Assembly: GCA_017546805.1 (NCBI GenBank)
Contig: JAFYRT010000044.1
Location: forward strand, 1 to 46,586
Origin: Muribaculaceae bacterium
GTDB lineage: Bacteria; Bacteroidota; Bacteroidia; Bacteroidales; G3-4614
Reading direction: 5' to 3'
DNA: 46,586 nt
The notes beneath the pieces were generated by a model. It was not told the origin of the DNA. It saw nothing but the letters and a program-made list of their open reading frames with translations, and made no database searches. Shown here piece after piece: positions 26,478 to 37,007 of the stretch; the stretch's first letter is position 1, and each line of letters opens with the position of its first letter. The translations under genes were made by a program, and so were the position numbers.

Positions 26478-27713
26478 CTAATCTTTTTTTATGGCTTTGA
26501 TTCGTTGTAACAAGGTTGGATGAGAATAGTGAAACTTAACATAGAGTTTGTCGGGTGTTAAGTTACTTAACGATTTAACCGATATCTTCTTTAGTGCCGA
26601 TATTAGATCCTCACCCAATCCATATTTTGCAGCAAAATTGTCCGCTTCGTATTCTGCTTTTCGCGAAATACTATGCATAAATAATCCTGTTAGCAAATCT
26701 ATTGGAGTGTATAGGATTCCGAATGCTATTACTGAAACTGCAAACGCCGGGTGCATCAATCCCATTGCTTCTGCCATTGTATTGCTTGTCAGGGTAAGCG
26801 ACAATACATACAACTGAACAAGCATTGCAAATCCTGCTATTATGAAATTCTTTAGCGTATGACGTTTTTTATAGTGTCCTATTTCATGAGCTAATACAGC
26901 TACAATCTCTTGTGTTGTCAACTCGTCAATAAGTGTATCGAAAAGGACTATTCTCTTCTTTTTTCCCATGCCCGAAAAATATGCATTGGCTTTGGTTGAG
27001 CGTTTTGAACCGTCTATTACATAGATATTGGTTATCTCAAACCCTGCCTTCTCAGCAAATTTTTCTATTTCATCTCGTAACTCGCCCTCTTGCAATGGTG
27101 TTTGCTTATTGAACAATGGCACTATTATTTGTGAGTAGAAGAGGTTCATTAATAGCGACACTGATATTGAAACTAAAAATGCTGCCCACCAGAAGTTTGT
27201 CTCCAAAAGTGTATACAACCAAACTATCAACGATAGCAATCCTCCGCCTAATATGGCTGCAATCATTATGGATTTGAGTTTATCGGTTATAAATGTTTTG
27301 GGAGTTGTTTTATTAAATCCAAAACGTTCCTCTATTACGAAAGTATCATAAATTTCAAATGGCAGCATCAATATTCCATACGAAAGGAACAATACTCCAA
27401 AGAATAGAAGCGTTACTCCTATTGTGTTGGTGGTTATTGTTAGACAATAGTTATATACGCCACCAAATATTTGAGTTGACAGCAGTGCTATCATCAATAT
27501 TGTGGTAAAGGTTGATGTTATAAGAGAAAAACGGTTATTTGTTCTGAAATAGCTTTGTTGCTTGGCATACTTATCTGCATCGTACAGTCCCTCCAATTGC
27601 GGAGGCATTTGGGGCGTTGCTGCTTTTCTGTTACGGTATGACAACCACTCCGACAGCAGATACTCTGCTATCACTATTGCCACTATTATAATTAAAAGTG
27701 TTGTGCTGCTCAT
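26478..27713 (-). CDS. M48-family membrane metalloprotease (Ste24/CAAX protease type)
   Basis: A 411-residue integral membrane protease. The zinc motif HEIGH is at 276-280 and the third ligand Glu is in the EYEADNFAAKYG segment near 355. Several hydrophobic segments are visible (about 4-20, 66-83, 98-118, 150-170, 175-200, plus two after the zinc motif), and the N-terminal M48_N region places it with Ste24 rather than HtpX. Bacterial members take part in membrane protein quality control; a prenyl-protein substrate is not expected. It is four bases after tsaD and two before cinA. Confidence 0.9.
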   Translation of the reverse strand: MSSTTLLIIIVAIVIAEYLLSEWLSYRNRKAATPQMPPQLEGLYDADKYAKQQSYFRTNNRFSLITSTFTTILMIALLSTQIFGGVYNYCLTITTNTIGVTLLFFGVLFLSYGILMLPFEIYDTFVIEERFGFNKTTPKTFITDKLKSIMIAAILGGGLLSLIVWLYTLLETNFWWAAFLVSISVSLLMNLFYSQIIVPLFNKQTPLQEGELRDEIEKFAEKAGFEITNIYVIDGSKRSTKANAYFSGMGKKKRIVLFDTLIDELTTQEIVAVLAHEIGHYKKRHTLKNFIIAGFAMLVQLYVLSLTLTSNTMAEAMGLMHPAFAVSVIAFGILYTPIDLLTGLFMHSISRKAEYEADNFAAKYGLGEDLISALKKISVKSLSNLTPDKLYVKFHYSHPTLLQRIKAIKKD

Positions 27714-27717
27714 CGGA

Positions 27718-28737
27718 CTATATCTCTACTCGTGAAAATGATGGTGCATCTATATCACAAAATTCGCCATCAAGGTATTTATAGTATCCTGTTATGGCAA
27801 CCATTGCTGCATTATCGGTTGTATATGAAAATTTTGGCAAATGTATTTTCCAACCATACTTCTCGGCATGTTGCATAAATGCACCTCTTACTGCAGAGTT
27901 TGCAGATACTCCTCCTGCAACAGCAACCTCTTTTATTCCTGTCTGCTTAACAGCTTTACGAAGTTTGTCCATCAATATCTCCACTATGGTGTATTGCAAT
28001 GATGCAGCCAAATCGTACTTGTTTTTTTCAATAAAATCAGCATCTTTTGCCAATTCATCGCGTAAAAGATAGAGGAACGATGTCTTTAATCCGCTGAAAC
28101 TGTAATTAAGTTCAGGGATATGAGGTTTATTGAAAGTGAATTTTTTGGGATCTCCCTCTTTTGCCATTTTATCGATTATCGGACCTCCAGGATAACCCAA
28201 TCCCATTACTTTTGCACATTTATCAAATGCTTCGCCTGCCGCATCATCTATGGTTTGACCTATAACCTCCATTTTGTTATATGCTTCAACCTTTATTATT
28301 TGAGAGTTTCCTCCTGATACCAATAAGCACAAAAATGGATATTTAGGTGCTGTATCTTGGTTCGGCTCATCTTTTATAAAGTGTGCCAATACATGTGCTT
28401 GTAGGTGATTCACGTCGACAAGCGGTATTTGTTGAGATAATGCAAAGCCTTTCGCAAAAGAGTTTCCAACCAATAGAGAACCCATTAATCCTGGTCCTCG
28501 GGTAAATGCTACAGCAGATATATCCTCTTTTTTTAATCCGCTACGTTTTATGGCTTCAGAAACCACAGGTACTATATTTTGTTGATGTGCTCTAGATGCC
28601 AACTCCGGAACTACTCCTCCAAACGATTCGTGAACCGCCTGACTTGCTATAACATTTGACAACAATACTCCATCGCGAATTACTGCAGCAGAAGTGTCGT
28701 CACAAGATGATTCTATGCCTAATATTGTTATACTCAT
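27718..28737 (-). CDS. tsaD: tRNA N6-threonylcarbamoyladenosine transferase
   Basis: A 339-residue TsaD (formerly gcp), which transfers threonylcarbamoyl to A37 of ANN-decoding tRNAs with TsaB, TsaE and TsaC. Hallmarks are GIESSCDDTSAAV at the start, metal ligands H111 and H115 in HLQAHVLAH, LLVSGGNSQI, GEAFDKCAKVMGLGYPGGP and VAGGVSANSAVR, then TDNAAMVA with the third ligand Asp. It leads the leftward operon with M48 and cinA and is divergent from TamB. Confidence 0.97.
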   Translation of the reverse strand: MSITILGIESSCDDTSAAVIRDGVLLSNVIASQAVHESFGGVVPELASRAHQQNIVPVVSEAIKRSGLKKEDISAVAFTRGPGLMGSLLVGNSFAKGFALSQQIPLVDVNHLQAHVLAHFIKDEPNQDTAPKYPFLCLLVSGGNSQIIKVEAYNKMEVIGQTIDDAAGEAFDKCAKVMGLGYPGGPIIDKMAKEGDPKKFTFNKPHIPELNYSFSGLKTSFLYLLRDELAKDADFIEKNKYDLAASLQYTIVEILMDKLRKAVKQTGIKEVAVAGGVSANSAVRGAFMQHAEKYGWKIHLPKFSYTTDNAAMVAITGYYKYLDGEFCDIDAPSFSRVEI

Positions 28738-28760
28738 GTCTAATATTTAAAATATGCCTA

Positions 28761-28768
28761 CAAATTTA
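28761..28768 (-). promoter_or_regulatory. -7 promoter box (TAAATTTG) for tsaD
   Basis: Minus-strand TAAATTTG, 23 bases before the tsaD ATG. The TamB box on the other strand is an identical TAAATTTG 44 bp away. Confidence 0.55.
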
Positions 28769-28811
28769 CGCATTTAAGGGAAATTATTGCTTATATTTTA
28801 ATTGAAAATCT

Positions 28812-28819
28812 TAAATTTG
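28812..28819 (+). promoter_or_regulatory. -7 promoter box (TAAATTTG) for tamB
   Basis: TAAATTTG on the plus strand; TTG at 28787-28789 may be the -33 element (22-bp spacing). The GTG start of the next gene lies 26 bases downstream, and no ATG is available there. Confidence 0.5.
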
Positions 28820-28844
28820 TGTTTTAATAGCAATTTATTTTTTT

Positions 28845-31800
28845 GTGAAGTTACTCTCTTATATACGCAGATTTTTTATTTGGACTCTACTCCTATTTGT
28901 AGCAGTCTACTATCTGATGTATATTTTACTGAGTATCAATGTTGTTCAAAGCAACATTGCTCAATTTGCAGAGAAACATCTCTCCTCTTTCTTGGAGACT
29001 GATGTTAAAATTGAAAAAATCAAAATATCTCCTTTTAATAAAGCTTCATTGGTTGATATTGTCATCTATGACCAAAAAAGCGACACTCTATTCTATGCCG
29101 ACAAGGTAAACACTTCAATTAGGTTATACGATCTTATTGACAAAAAAATAACATTAAACTCTGTTACTCTTTACAATTTTTGCATTAATACCGACAAAGA
29201 AAATATTGGCGATGATATTAATGCTAAATTTTTGATAGATAAGTTTAAACCTAAAAGAGATAGAAAAAGAACTATTCCTAAAATATCTATCAATACTCTT
29301 CTTTTACAGAATGGAACTTTAAGATATGATATATTAAACGCACCATATAAAGGAGAAAACATTTTTGACAAGAATCATATTTCGATTAACGACATTCTTT
29401 TAAATGCTTCGGTAAAAGGATTCACCACAGACTCTATAAACGTAAATTTACGAACGCTGAGATTTGTCGAGAAATCGGGATTCAAAATTAAAGACATCTC
29501 TTTTAAACTTATAGGAAATGAGAAATCCATAAAACTTAAGAATTTCTCTTTACTATCGAAACAGAGTAAGATTTTTATCAAAGAGAATAAAATCACTATG
29601 CCCGATGGCATGGAGATGAGTGATTTTATGGATATGGCCGAATTTGATTGCGGAATTGACAATGGCTCTATTGTTATGTCAGATTTTGCACCCTTTGTCC
29701 CTATTCTAAAGGATTTTAATACACCAACTACCATTAATTGCAAAATAACAGGCTCTGCCAACCATCTTATGTTGGATACTTTAGGTATTAACTATGACAA
29801 CGGTGGTTTGACCGCTTCGGGTTATGGCTCAATTGATAATATTTTCCCTGACCCTAAAAATGCCTTCTTGTTCGGAAACATGAGCAATTTATCCATTACA
29901 TCGAAATCTGTTGTAAAGATATTGAATGATGTTGGTATAAATTTAAAAGATTATACTCTTATCCATAACATAGGAAAACTTTCGTTTAACGGAGAGATTT
30001 CGGGCTTTGTTTCTAAACTTGTCACATACGGAAAAATTAAAAGTAACATAGGAAACATCAGCGCCGATGTATCGTTGGAGAGTGATAATGGATTTAAATT
30101 CAACGGAGGAATTAAAAGTAACAATTTGAAGATAGACAAACTCATTCCCGACAAGGGGCTCGGAGATGTTGCTTTTGACTTGAAACTTGACGGAAAACAT
30201 TCTAAATTACTAAACAAAGGCAAGGTTAAAGGAGAAATTGCTCTTTTCGAGTACAACAATTATAAATATAATAACATTGCCATTGATGCTTGGTATAACA
30301 ATAAAGAGTACAACGGTTCGCTGTCATTAAATGATTCAAATATTGTTCTAAACTTAAATGGAATGATGAATCTGGGAGCGAAACGAAAAGAATTTGCTCT
30401 AAACATTAAAGGAGACAATATCAGACTAAACGATATCAATCTGACAAAAAAATATGAAGGTTCGGTTTTGAGTTTTGATATTGATGCAAACTTCAAAGGC
30501 GACAGAATTGACAATGCTGATGGTATTGCCGAAATAAAAAATCTATCATTCAAAAACAATGGCGAGGAGTTTACCATGCAAGGTGCATACATTGAGGCTA
30601 ACAATTCAAATGCGCCACAATATATTGCTCTTAATTCCGATATTATTGCCGGAAATATTATTGGAGACTATAAATTCAGTTCTCTAAAGAATAGTTTGCT
30701 TGGTGTGATGTCGGAGGTTATGCCTTCGTTTATTGACAAAGTTTTAGCGTTTGAAAATCATAATAGTTTTGAATTTGAATTTTCTATTCCCGACACAGAA
30801 AATCTGACCAAAACATTTGAACTTCCGTTTATGTTTAATAACACTAGCTACATTAACGGATACTATAACGACTCTATCGGAAGGTTTAGTGTCATAACAG
30901 ATATTCCTGCCTTTTCAATGGGTAAAATATTTTTAGGGAACAGTAATATTAGTGTTGAAAAATTTGGGTCTGCTGTTCAAGCAGGTATAAGAACTACTCA
31001 CATTACTCCAAAAGGAATTGGCACCGAATGGGACATTGAGGCTATTGCACTAAACGATAGTTGTAGTCTTAATATTGATTGGAGCAACACAAAAAACAAG
31101 AAAGTATTCAGTGGCAATTTTTCAACCACATCGCATTTTATTTCAAGTGAAGACGGAAATCTCATAGACATGATTATAAACCCCTCTTACGTTATAATTA
31201 GTGATAGTATTTGGGATATTTCTCATTCAAACATACACGCACAAGGCAAAGAGATTACAATTCACGACTTTGAGATTAATCATAACGGACAATTTCTGAA
31301 AATAGATGGAGATATAAGTCCTGACAAGGATAAGGACCTAAATATAAGTCTTAAAGAGATTGACCTCTCGTTTATCTTTGACGTATTAAACCGTAAAAAC
31401 ATTGTATTTGGTGGTGAAGCAACAGGCGACATAAATATAAGCAATATTTATAGTGGCGGTATGCCCATTATGAAAACAAATGGATTGTTTGTTAAAGATT
31501 TTTCGTATAACCGCAGCATTTTTGGAGATTTAAATGTTGAAAGCAAATGGGACGACATAGAAAAGGCCATATGCTTTGATGGTGATGTTTCGCAACCTGA
31601 CATTAAGACCTCGAAGGTTATTGGAAAGATTATGCCAACAAGAGATTCTCTCTATTTCTATATCGATGCACATAAATTAAGTATAGACTTTTTACAACCC
31701 TTTACCCAAAAAATTATGTCGGGGGTTACAGGAAAAGCCACTGGAGTGGTTGAATTCTTTGGTAGATTCAAAGCTCTCAATGTTGTTTCTAATGCATATG

Positions 31801-33377
31801 CCGAAAACTTCAGTTTTGGTATTGATTATCTGAATACCCGATTTTTTGTTACCGACAGTGTTAAATTAGATAGGAATGGTGTTTGGTTAAACAATGTTAC
31901 GGTAAAAGATAGCGAGGGACATACAGGTAAAGTCAACATGGCTCTGAGATATAAAAACTTTAGAAATATGACATACGATATTTCAATGTTTGATATGTCA
32001 AATTTCTTGGTTTTCAATGTTACCGAGAAGATGAACCCCGTATATTATGGTACAGTTTATGGTACAGGTAGTGGAAGAATTTGGGGTGACGCGGAAAATA
32101 CAACAATAGATGTAAACATGATTACAAATCCTAACTCTAACTTTACATTCGTACTTCGTGACGAAGAGGATGCCGGAGATTACGGATTTATAACTTTTGT
32201 TGATAAAGACGCTGTTGAAATTAAAGATGTTGAGGTTGTAACCGAACGTCCTTGGGAGAAATATAGCAATATTAAGTTACCTGAGAAGAAGCACAAACTT
32301 GCCATTAACTTACAAATTGATGCTACTCGAGATGCCATGATGCGAATGGTTATAGACCCTAATACCAACGACCAAATCAAGGCTTGGGGAGAAGGTGGTG
32401 TAAGGGTTGCTTTTGAGACAGGTCAGGACCTCAAGATTTTTGGTAGCTACACTGCTGAAAAAGGTAGTTATAGTTTGAATTTACAAGACCTTATCTCAAA
32501 AGATTTTGTTGTTGACAACGGTAGTACCATCACTTTTACAGGCGACCCAATGAAAGCAGATTTGAATATTAATGCCCACTATAATGTTCAAGCAAATCTG
32601 TTAGACCTTGACGAAAGTTTTGCTCACGAAAACGAGCTTAACAGAACCACTGTACCTGTTCATACAACTCTGAATTTAACAGGTAATCTACAAAAACCTG
32701 AATTTACTTTTGATTTGAAATTCCCTACCCTTTCTCAAAACATATACCGCCGAGTGAAAACAATCATAAACTCTGAGGATATGATGAACCGTCAGGTTAT
32801 ATATCTTCTTGCATTGAATAAATTCTACACTCCGGAATATATGAGCGTTAGTGAAAGGCATAATAATGAATTGGCAGCTGTTGCCTCTTCTGCCCTATCT
32901 TCTCAGTTGAATAATATTTTGGGACAAATAAGCGATAAATTTAATATCGGTACTAATTTCAGGAGCGACAAAGGTGATTTTACAGACTTGGAGTTTGATG
33001 TTGTTCTTACATCTCAACTTTTAAACAACCGCCTTATATTCAATGGTAACCTTGGATACCGCGATAAATCAGTTAGCAACAGCAGTTTTATCGGGGACTT
33101 TGATTTGGAGTATTTGATTAATAAATCGGGTACATTCCGTCTTAAAGCCTATAACCACTACAACGATAAGAACTACTATATTAAATCGGCATTGACAACT
33201 CAAGGTGTTGGACTTATGTTCAAGAAAGATTTCAATAAAACGTCTGAGATATTCAAACGTAATCCCGATGATGTTGCATACGAAAAAGCACAACGCGACA
33301 AACGCAAAAAACGTAGGGAAGAGCGAAAAAACAAGAATAACGATACCTCTATTGAGGAGTCTGAAAGTAAGGAATAA
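28845..33377 (+). CDS. tamB: TamB-family translocation and assembly module protein
   Basis: A 1510-residue AsmA-like protein. An N-terminal signal anchor (about 9-30, FFIWTLLLFVAVYYLMYILL) is followed by a long beta-rich stalk predicted to span the periplasm, with repeated strand-turn units, and a C-terminal TamB (DUF490) domain from roughly 1090 to 1440 (IWGDAENTTIDVN, FGSYTAEKGSYSLNL, FTGDPMKADLNINAHY). The family moves lipids or helps insert outer-membrane proteins together with a BamA/TamA-like partner. Translation starts at GTG (28845), since it gives a proper anchor and follows the promoter. It ends in a highly charged tail (KKRREERKNKN then SIEESESKE). Confidence 0.88.
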   Translation: MKLLSYIRRFFIWTLLLFVAVYYLMYILLSINVVQSNIAQFAEKHLSSFLETDVKIEKIKISPFNKASLVDIVIYDQKSDTLFYADKVNTSIRLYDLIDKKITLNSVTLYNFCINTDKENIGDDINAKFLIDKFKPKRDRKRTIPKISINTLLLQNGTLRYDILNAPYKGENIFDKNHISINDILLNASVKGFTTDSINVNLRTLRFVEKSGFKIKDISFKLIGNEKSIKLKNFSLLSKQSKIFIKENKITMPDGMEMSDFMDMAEFDCGIDNGSIVMSDFAPFVPILKDFNTPTTINCKITGSANHLMLDTLGINYDNGGLTASGYGSIDNIFPDPKNAFLFGNMSNLSITSKSVVKILNDVGINLKDYTLIHNIGKLSFNGEISGFVSKLVTYGKIKSNIGNISADVSLESDNGFKFNGGIKSNNLKIDKLIPDKGLGDVAFDLKLDGKHSKLLNKGKVKGEIALFEYNNYKYNNIAIDAWYNNKEYNGSLSLNDSNIVLNLNGMMNLGAKRKEFALNIKGDNIRLNDINLTKKYEGSVLSFDIDANFKGDRIDNADGIAEIKNLSFKNNGEEFTMQGAYIEANNSNAPQYIALNSDIIAGNIIGDYKFSSLKNSLLGVMSEVMPSFIDKVLAFENHNSFEFEFSIPDTENLTKTFELPFMFNNTSYINGYYNDSIGRFSVITDIPAFSMGKIFLGNSNISVEKFGSAVQAGIRTTHITPKGIGTEWDIEAIALNDSCSLNIDWSNTKNKKVFSGNFSTTSHFISSEDGNLIDMIINPSYVIISDSIWDISHSNIHAQGKEITIHDFEINHNGQFLKIDGDISPDKDKDLNISLKEIDLSFIFDVLNRKNIVFGGEATGDINISNIYSGGMPIMKTNGLFVKDFSYNRSIFGDLNVESKWDDIEKAICFDGDVSQPDIKTSKVIGKIMPTRDSLYFYIDAHKLSIDFLQPFTQKIMSGVTGKATGVVEFFGRFKALNVVSNAYAENFSFGIDYLNTRFFVTDSVKLDRNGVWLNNVTVKDSEGHTGKVNMALRYKNFRNMTYDISMFDMSNFLVFNVTEKMNPVYYGTVYGTGSGRIWGDAENTTIDVNMITNPNSNFTFVLRDEEDAGDYGFITFVDKDAVEIKDVEVVTERPWEKYSNIKLPEKKHKLAINLQIDATRDAMMRMVIDPNTNDQIKAWGEGGVRVAFETGQDLKIFGSYTAEKGSYSLNLQDLISKDFVVDNGSTITFTGDPMKADLNINAHYNVQANLLDLDESFAHENELNRTTVPVHTTLNLTGNLQKPEFTFDLKFPTLSQNIYRRVKTIINSEDMMNRQVIYLLALNKFYTPEYMSVSERHNNELAAVASSALSSQLNNILGQISDKFNIGTNFRSDKGDFTDLEFDVVLTSQLLNNRLIFNGNLGYRDKSVSNSSFIGDFDLEYLINKSGTFRLKAYNHYNDKNYYIKSALTTQGVGLMFKKDFNKTSEIFKRNPDDVAYEKAQRDKRKKRREERKNKNNDTSIEESESKE

Positions 33378-33394
33378 TATATTTAGGCATAACA

Positions 33395-33558
33395 AGAGGG
33401 TGACCCAAAAGGAAACGGGTCACCCTCTCTTGTCTATGGGTTGAATAAAAAGAGCTATTTTTAGGTTTGTGAAGACTCCAAAACCGCAGTTTACTAATCG
33501 TAAATGAGGATTTTGGAGACAAGCATAACGACAAAAGAGCCTTTTTAGTCAGCCTCTT
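33395..33558 (+). repeat. 164-bp interspersed repeat, copy B
   Basis: First stem 33395-33406 with 33417-33428; second hairpin CTCCAAAA (33476-33483) with TTTTGGAG (33511-33518), inner TTTAC/GTAAA. Nearly identical to copies A and C. It starts 18 bp after the tamB stop and ends 24 bp before the acyl-CoA ligase stop. Confidence 0.9.
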
Positions 33559-33581
33559 TTATTGTTTTGTCAACTATGATA

Positions 33582-35486
33582 CTATTTCAAAGCATCAATA
33601 TTTTGTTGATTATCCAATGTTTTTCCCTCTGCTGTATACATATATTTTATACGAGCATCGTAGGCTTTTTCAATTTTACCTCTAACCATCTTCATTGTAC
33701 TGTTAATCATCTGATTTTGCTCAGTAAATGGTTCTGCCAATACAGCAAAACAAGATGGCAACCAACGCTCGGGGAATTGACCTTCAAACTCTCCGCCTTT
33801 TTTGAATTTGTTTACTGCTTTTTCAATTCTGCGAAGTGCTGCAATGCGTCCCTCCTCTGTATCTAATGTCAAACCATCTTCTGCCAAACGACGTTTTAAT
33901 TGCTCTTTATTTGGCACAATCAACGCTGTTGTGTATGCACTCTGGTTGTTATACAACATTACTTGATCAATATATGGAGAGTGTTCTACCAACGACTCTT
34001 CAATTCCTTCCGGGCTATATTTCTCTCCATCGCTTGATATCAATAGACTTTTGAAACGACCTTTTACATAAAGCAATCCCTCTTTTGTCATATATCCAAG
34101 GTCTCCTGTGTAAAGATATCCGTCACGAACGGTCTCTGCAGTTGATTCAGGATTTTTCCAGTATCCTGCCATTACATTCTCTCCTTTTACAACAATCTCA
34201 CCCATTTCGCCAAGAGGCAACTCTTTTCCTTCGCTATCGCAGATTTTCAATTCAATGGGTTGTACAAGTTTTCCTGATGAACCAAAACGATATAGTTCGG
34301 GACCATTAGAAGATATTACAGGTGTTGCTTCAGACAATCCATATCCTTGGAACATTGGGATTCCTACTCCTACATAGAATTTTTGCAAATCCTTATCAAG
34401 TAGAGCTCCTCCTCCAATAAAGAATCTTAGATTGCCTCCAAAGTTTGCTCGTACTTTTGAGAATATTATTTTGTCAAACAAAGCAACAAGTGGTTTTAGC
34501 AAATATCTTAAACCTTTGTTGTCAAGATTGCTATCACCATAATAGATTTGTGTTATCTTCATTCCATATTTGAAGAGTTTCCATGTTAATGTACCCTTCG
34601 CTCTGATTCCTTGCTCAATGTTCTTTTTAAATGTTTTCGCCAAGGCAGGTACACTTAATATGAAGTGAGGTTTTACCTCTCGGATATTCAATGGTATGTT
34701 TTTCAATGTCTCCAATGGATTACGTCCAACTTGTACGGTTGCAACAGTTGCTCCTCTTGACATCATTATATAGAATCCTACCACATGTGCAAAACAGTGG
34801 TCAAGTGGCAATATAATCAACGTTCTCCAAGTTTGATCAATACCTACCAATGTTAACGATTGCTCTACGTTTGCTGTGTAGTTTCTGTGTGTCAAAACCA
34901 CACCTTTGGGATCGGCTGTTGTTCCGCTGGTGTAGGTTATTGTCGCATAGTCATCGTTTACAATTGAGTCTGCCACCTCTTTAAATTCTTCAATTGTGTG
35001 AGTTGCCAAATATTGGTCTCCCATCTCCAACACCTCTTGCAATGCAATCTCTTTTGATTGATAACTCTCTTGTGCATCAAAAACAATTACTTTTTCTACA
35101 GCAGGAAGTTGATCAATTATCAGACGAATCTTTTTTAATTGATTGCCCGATACCATTATATATTTAACATCGCCATGTATCAAACGGAACAAAAGGTCGT
35201 TGCTTTCCTCTAATTTAATTGACAAAGGAACATTTATTGCTCCTGCATAGAACATTGCCAACTCTCCAATTATCCACATGTTGCGTCCTTCGCTCAACAA
35301 TGCCATTGTATCGCCTTTTTTAACGCCCAATGCTCTTAATCCTGCTCCAAGACGATACACTTGCTCTTTTACCTCTGCATATGTTGTTGGAGTAAACTCT
35401 TTTCCTGTTTTTTCTAATAGAAATGTGTTGTTTGAGTACTTATTTACCGATTCCTCAAACAAATCTACCAATGTTTTCTTTATCAT
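33582..35486 (-). CDS. long-chain fatty-acid-CoA ligase (AMP-forming)
   Basis: A 634-residue ANL-family enzyme. Motifs: TYTSGTTADPKGVVLTHRN near 188-206, LPLDHCFAHVVGFY, GYGLSEATPVISSNG near 385-399, LYTGDLGYM near 460 and LKSLLISSDGEKYSPEGIE. The LPLDHCFAH and FIGGGALLD segments fit the long-chain/very-long-chain FadD15-like group. It activates fatty acids, exogenous or recycled from lipids. A hairpin separates it from the upstream DUF4270 gene, and no promoter box was recognised, so regulation is unclear. Confidence 0.9.
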   Translation of the reverse strand: MIKKTLVDLFEESVNKYSNNTFLLEKTGKEFTPTTYAEVKEQVYRLGAGLRALGVKKGDTMALLSEGRNMWIIGELAMFYAGAINVPLSIKLEESNDLLFRLIHGDVKYIMVSGNQLKKIRLIIDQLPAVEKVIVFDAQESYQSKEIALQEVLEMGDQYLATHTIEEFKEVADSIVNDDYATITYTSGTTADPKGVVLTHRNYTANVEQSLTLVGIDQTWRTLIILPLDHCFAHVVGFYIMMSRGATVATVQVGRNPLETLKNIPLNIREVKPHFILSVPALAKTFKKNIEQGIRAKGTLTWKLFKYGMKITQIYYGDSNLDNKGLRYLLKPLVALFDKIIFSKVRANFGGNLRFFIGGGALLDKDLQKFYVGVGIPMFQGYGLSEATPVISSNGPELYRFGSSGKLVQPIELKICDSEGKELPLGEMGEIVVKGENVMAGYWKNPESTAETVRDGYLYTGDLGYMTKEGLLYVKGRFKSLLISSDGEKYSPEGIEESLVEHSPYIDQVMLYNNQSAYTTALIVPNKEQLKRRLAEDGLTLDTEEGRIAALRRIEKAVNKFKKGGEFEGQFPERWLPSCFAVLAEPFTEQNQMINSTMKMVRGKIEKAYDARIKYMYTAEGKTLDNQQNIDALK

Positions 35487-35502
35487 AATCTATATATATT
35501 AA

Positions 35503-35525
35503 AGGGAGGTATTTATCCCCTCCCT
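35503..35525 (-). terminator. hairpin between DUF4270 gene and acyl-CoA ligase gene
   Basis: On the minus strand AGGGAGG (35525-35519) pairs with CCTCCCT (35509-35503) and is followed by TTAATATA. It fits a weak terminator or processing hairpin just ahead of the ligase start. Confidence 0.5.
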
Positions 35526-35534
35526 CCTATTTTC

Positions 35535-37001
35535 CTAATATGTTTTTGTACTGTATACAAACCTTATATCTATATTCTTAGTATCAATTTGCGCGAACTT
35601 TGGCGCTTGCAAATATGGATATACTGCAGTTATTGTTCCTTCTGCATCTGTTGAAACACCTACTGGGACAAGTATCATTTGTGAATCTACGGCATAAGCA
35701 TCAGCCTCTCCATTATTGGGATCATTCTTTATGATATTTGTTATGTATGCCTGTATATTGCCAAAATCATAAGTGCGTAATGATGAACTGTATGTTGCCA
35801 AAAAGAAGTTCGTCTTATCAGGTAACATTTTGTCATAGAAGAATATATCGGGAGTTACATGTTTCAATTTATTATCAACATATATGTTCCCGTCTGCACG
35901 CATCAATAAAAGATATGGTGGAGGTGTTATCTCATACTCATTATTCGCTGTAAAATATACAGGAAGTTTCAATGTAACAGAGTTGAGCAATCCCATAACT
36001 CCGGGCTTATCAACAGAAGACTTAAACTTCTTTATTATATCGTCTACAGGTAATGTAATTCTTGCATTGTAACCCAAGGGGGTTGTCAATATGGGTTTTG
36101 AAGCATCTGCAATTGTTGTCACCTCATCAGCCCACTCCACACTCATATGGTTCACCGATTCCACCTCGTTTGTCGATACAAATATTGATGTAGTCTTCTT
36201 TATCTCTTTTTTTACGCCATCCACCTCTGCTACGTTTCCGTAAACATTATATACATAACTTCTGTGATATATATCAACAGAGGTTGTATACACTCTTATT
36301 ATGGCACCTCCTCCGTAATTGTGAGTTATATATATTCCGGGGAGATAATCGACCAACTCTTTATCAGAGGGGTATTGTGTAAAGCTTTTATACAATTTAA
36401 AGAAATCTTCTGCCCACTCTTTTGATGTTAGTCCGTTTCTTGAAATGGGAAGAATTACGGTTACTGTGTCTGCTGTTACATTGGTCGGGGTAGATGTAAA
36501 CACCTTTTCTCCCAATTTTATTTTATAATCGCAAAAATCATCGGGATTCAAATTGGTATAAACCATTTCGCCGCTTATTGAACTTAATGTTTTGTTCATT
36601 TGATATGCAGCTACCTGCATTGGTGCTCTATCGTCACCTGTTGTTTGGTTTACCAAGAACTTGATTGTTATTGCCATAGAGTCCAACATTCCTGATTTTA
36701 CCAATGTTGTATCAAAGGCAGCTATGTATCTCAACTCTGTGAGATAATCACTCTTAATCTCTCCGAATTTTGGGATTTTTATATCTCCCAACATGTGATA
36801 TTGCGCTCTGTTTACAGCATAATTCACTAAGGTTGAATATAAAGAATCCGATTCCGCTGAGTAATGCAGCGAAGAATCGGAATGTATCTCTATGTCTGTA
36901 TAACCTTCCTCTAAAGAAGAGCCTATCTCCTCATTATTTTCATGACACGATGCCACAAAAACAGAAATGGTCAACAGAAACAGATATAATATTTTTTTCA
37001 T
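35535..37001 (-). CDS. DUF4270 lipoprotein
   Basis: A 488-residue putative outer-membrane lipoprotein: lipobox VASC with Cys19, then a DUF4270 domain extending over most of the chain (GDIKIPKFGEIKSDYLTEL, SMAITIKF, YLPGIYITHNYGGG, RITLPVDDI). The function of DUF4270 is unknown. It starts six bases after the stop of the GT5-like gene, so the two are co-transcribed; the same pairing next to panC recurs in Bacteroidota, as I recall. Confidence 0.85.
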   Translation of the reverse strand: MKKILYLFLLTISVFVASCHENNEEIGSSLEEGYTDIEIHSDSSLHYSAESDSLYSTLVNYAVNRAQYHMLGDIKIPKFGEIKSDYLTELRYIAAFDTTLVKSGMLDSMAITIKFLVNQTTGDDRAPMQVAAYQMNKTLSSISGEMVYTNLNPDDFCDYKIKLGEKVFTSTPTNVTADTVTVILPISRNGLTSKEWAEDFFKLYKSFTQYPSDKELVDYLPGIYITHNYGGGAIIRVYTTSVDIYHRSYVYNVYGNVAEVDGVKKEIKKTTSIFVSTNEVESVNHMSVEWADEVTTIADASKPILTTPLGYNARITLPVDDIIKKFKSSVDKPGVMGLLNSVTLKLPVYFTANNEYEITPPPYLLLMRADGNIYVDNKLKHVTPDIFFYDKMLPDKTNFFLATYSSSLRTYDFGNIQAYITNIIKNDPNNGEADAYAVDSQMILVPVGVSTDAEGTITAVYPYLQAPKFAQIDTKNIDIRFVYSTKTY

Positions 37002-37007
37002 AAATTA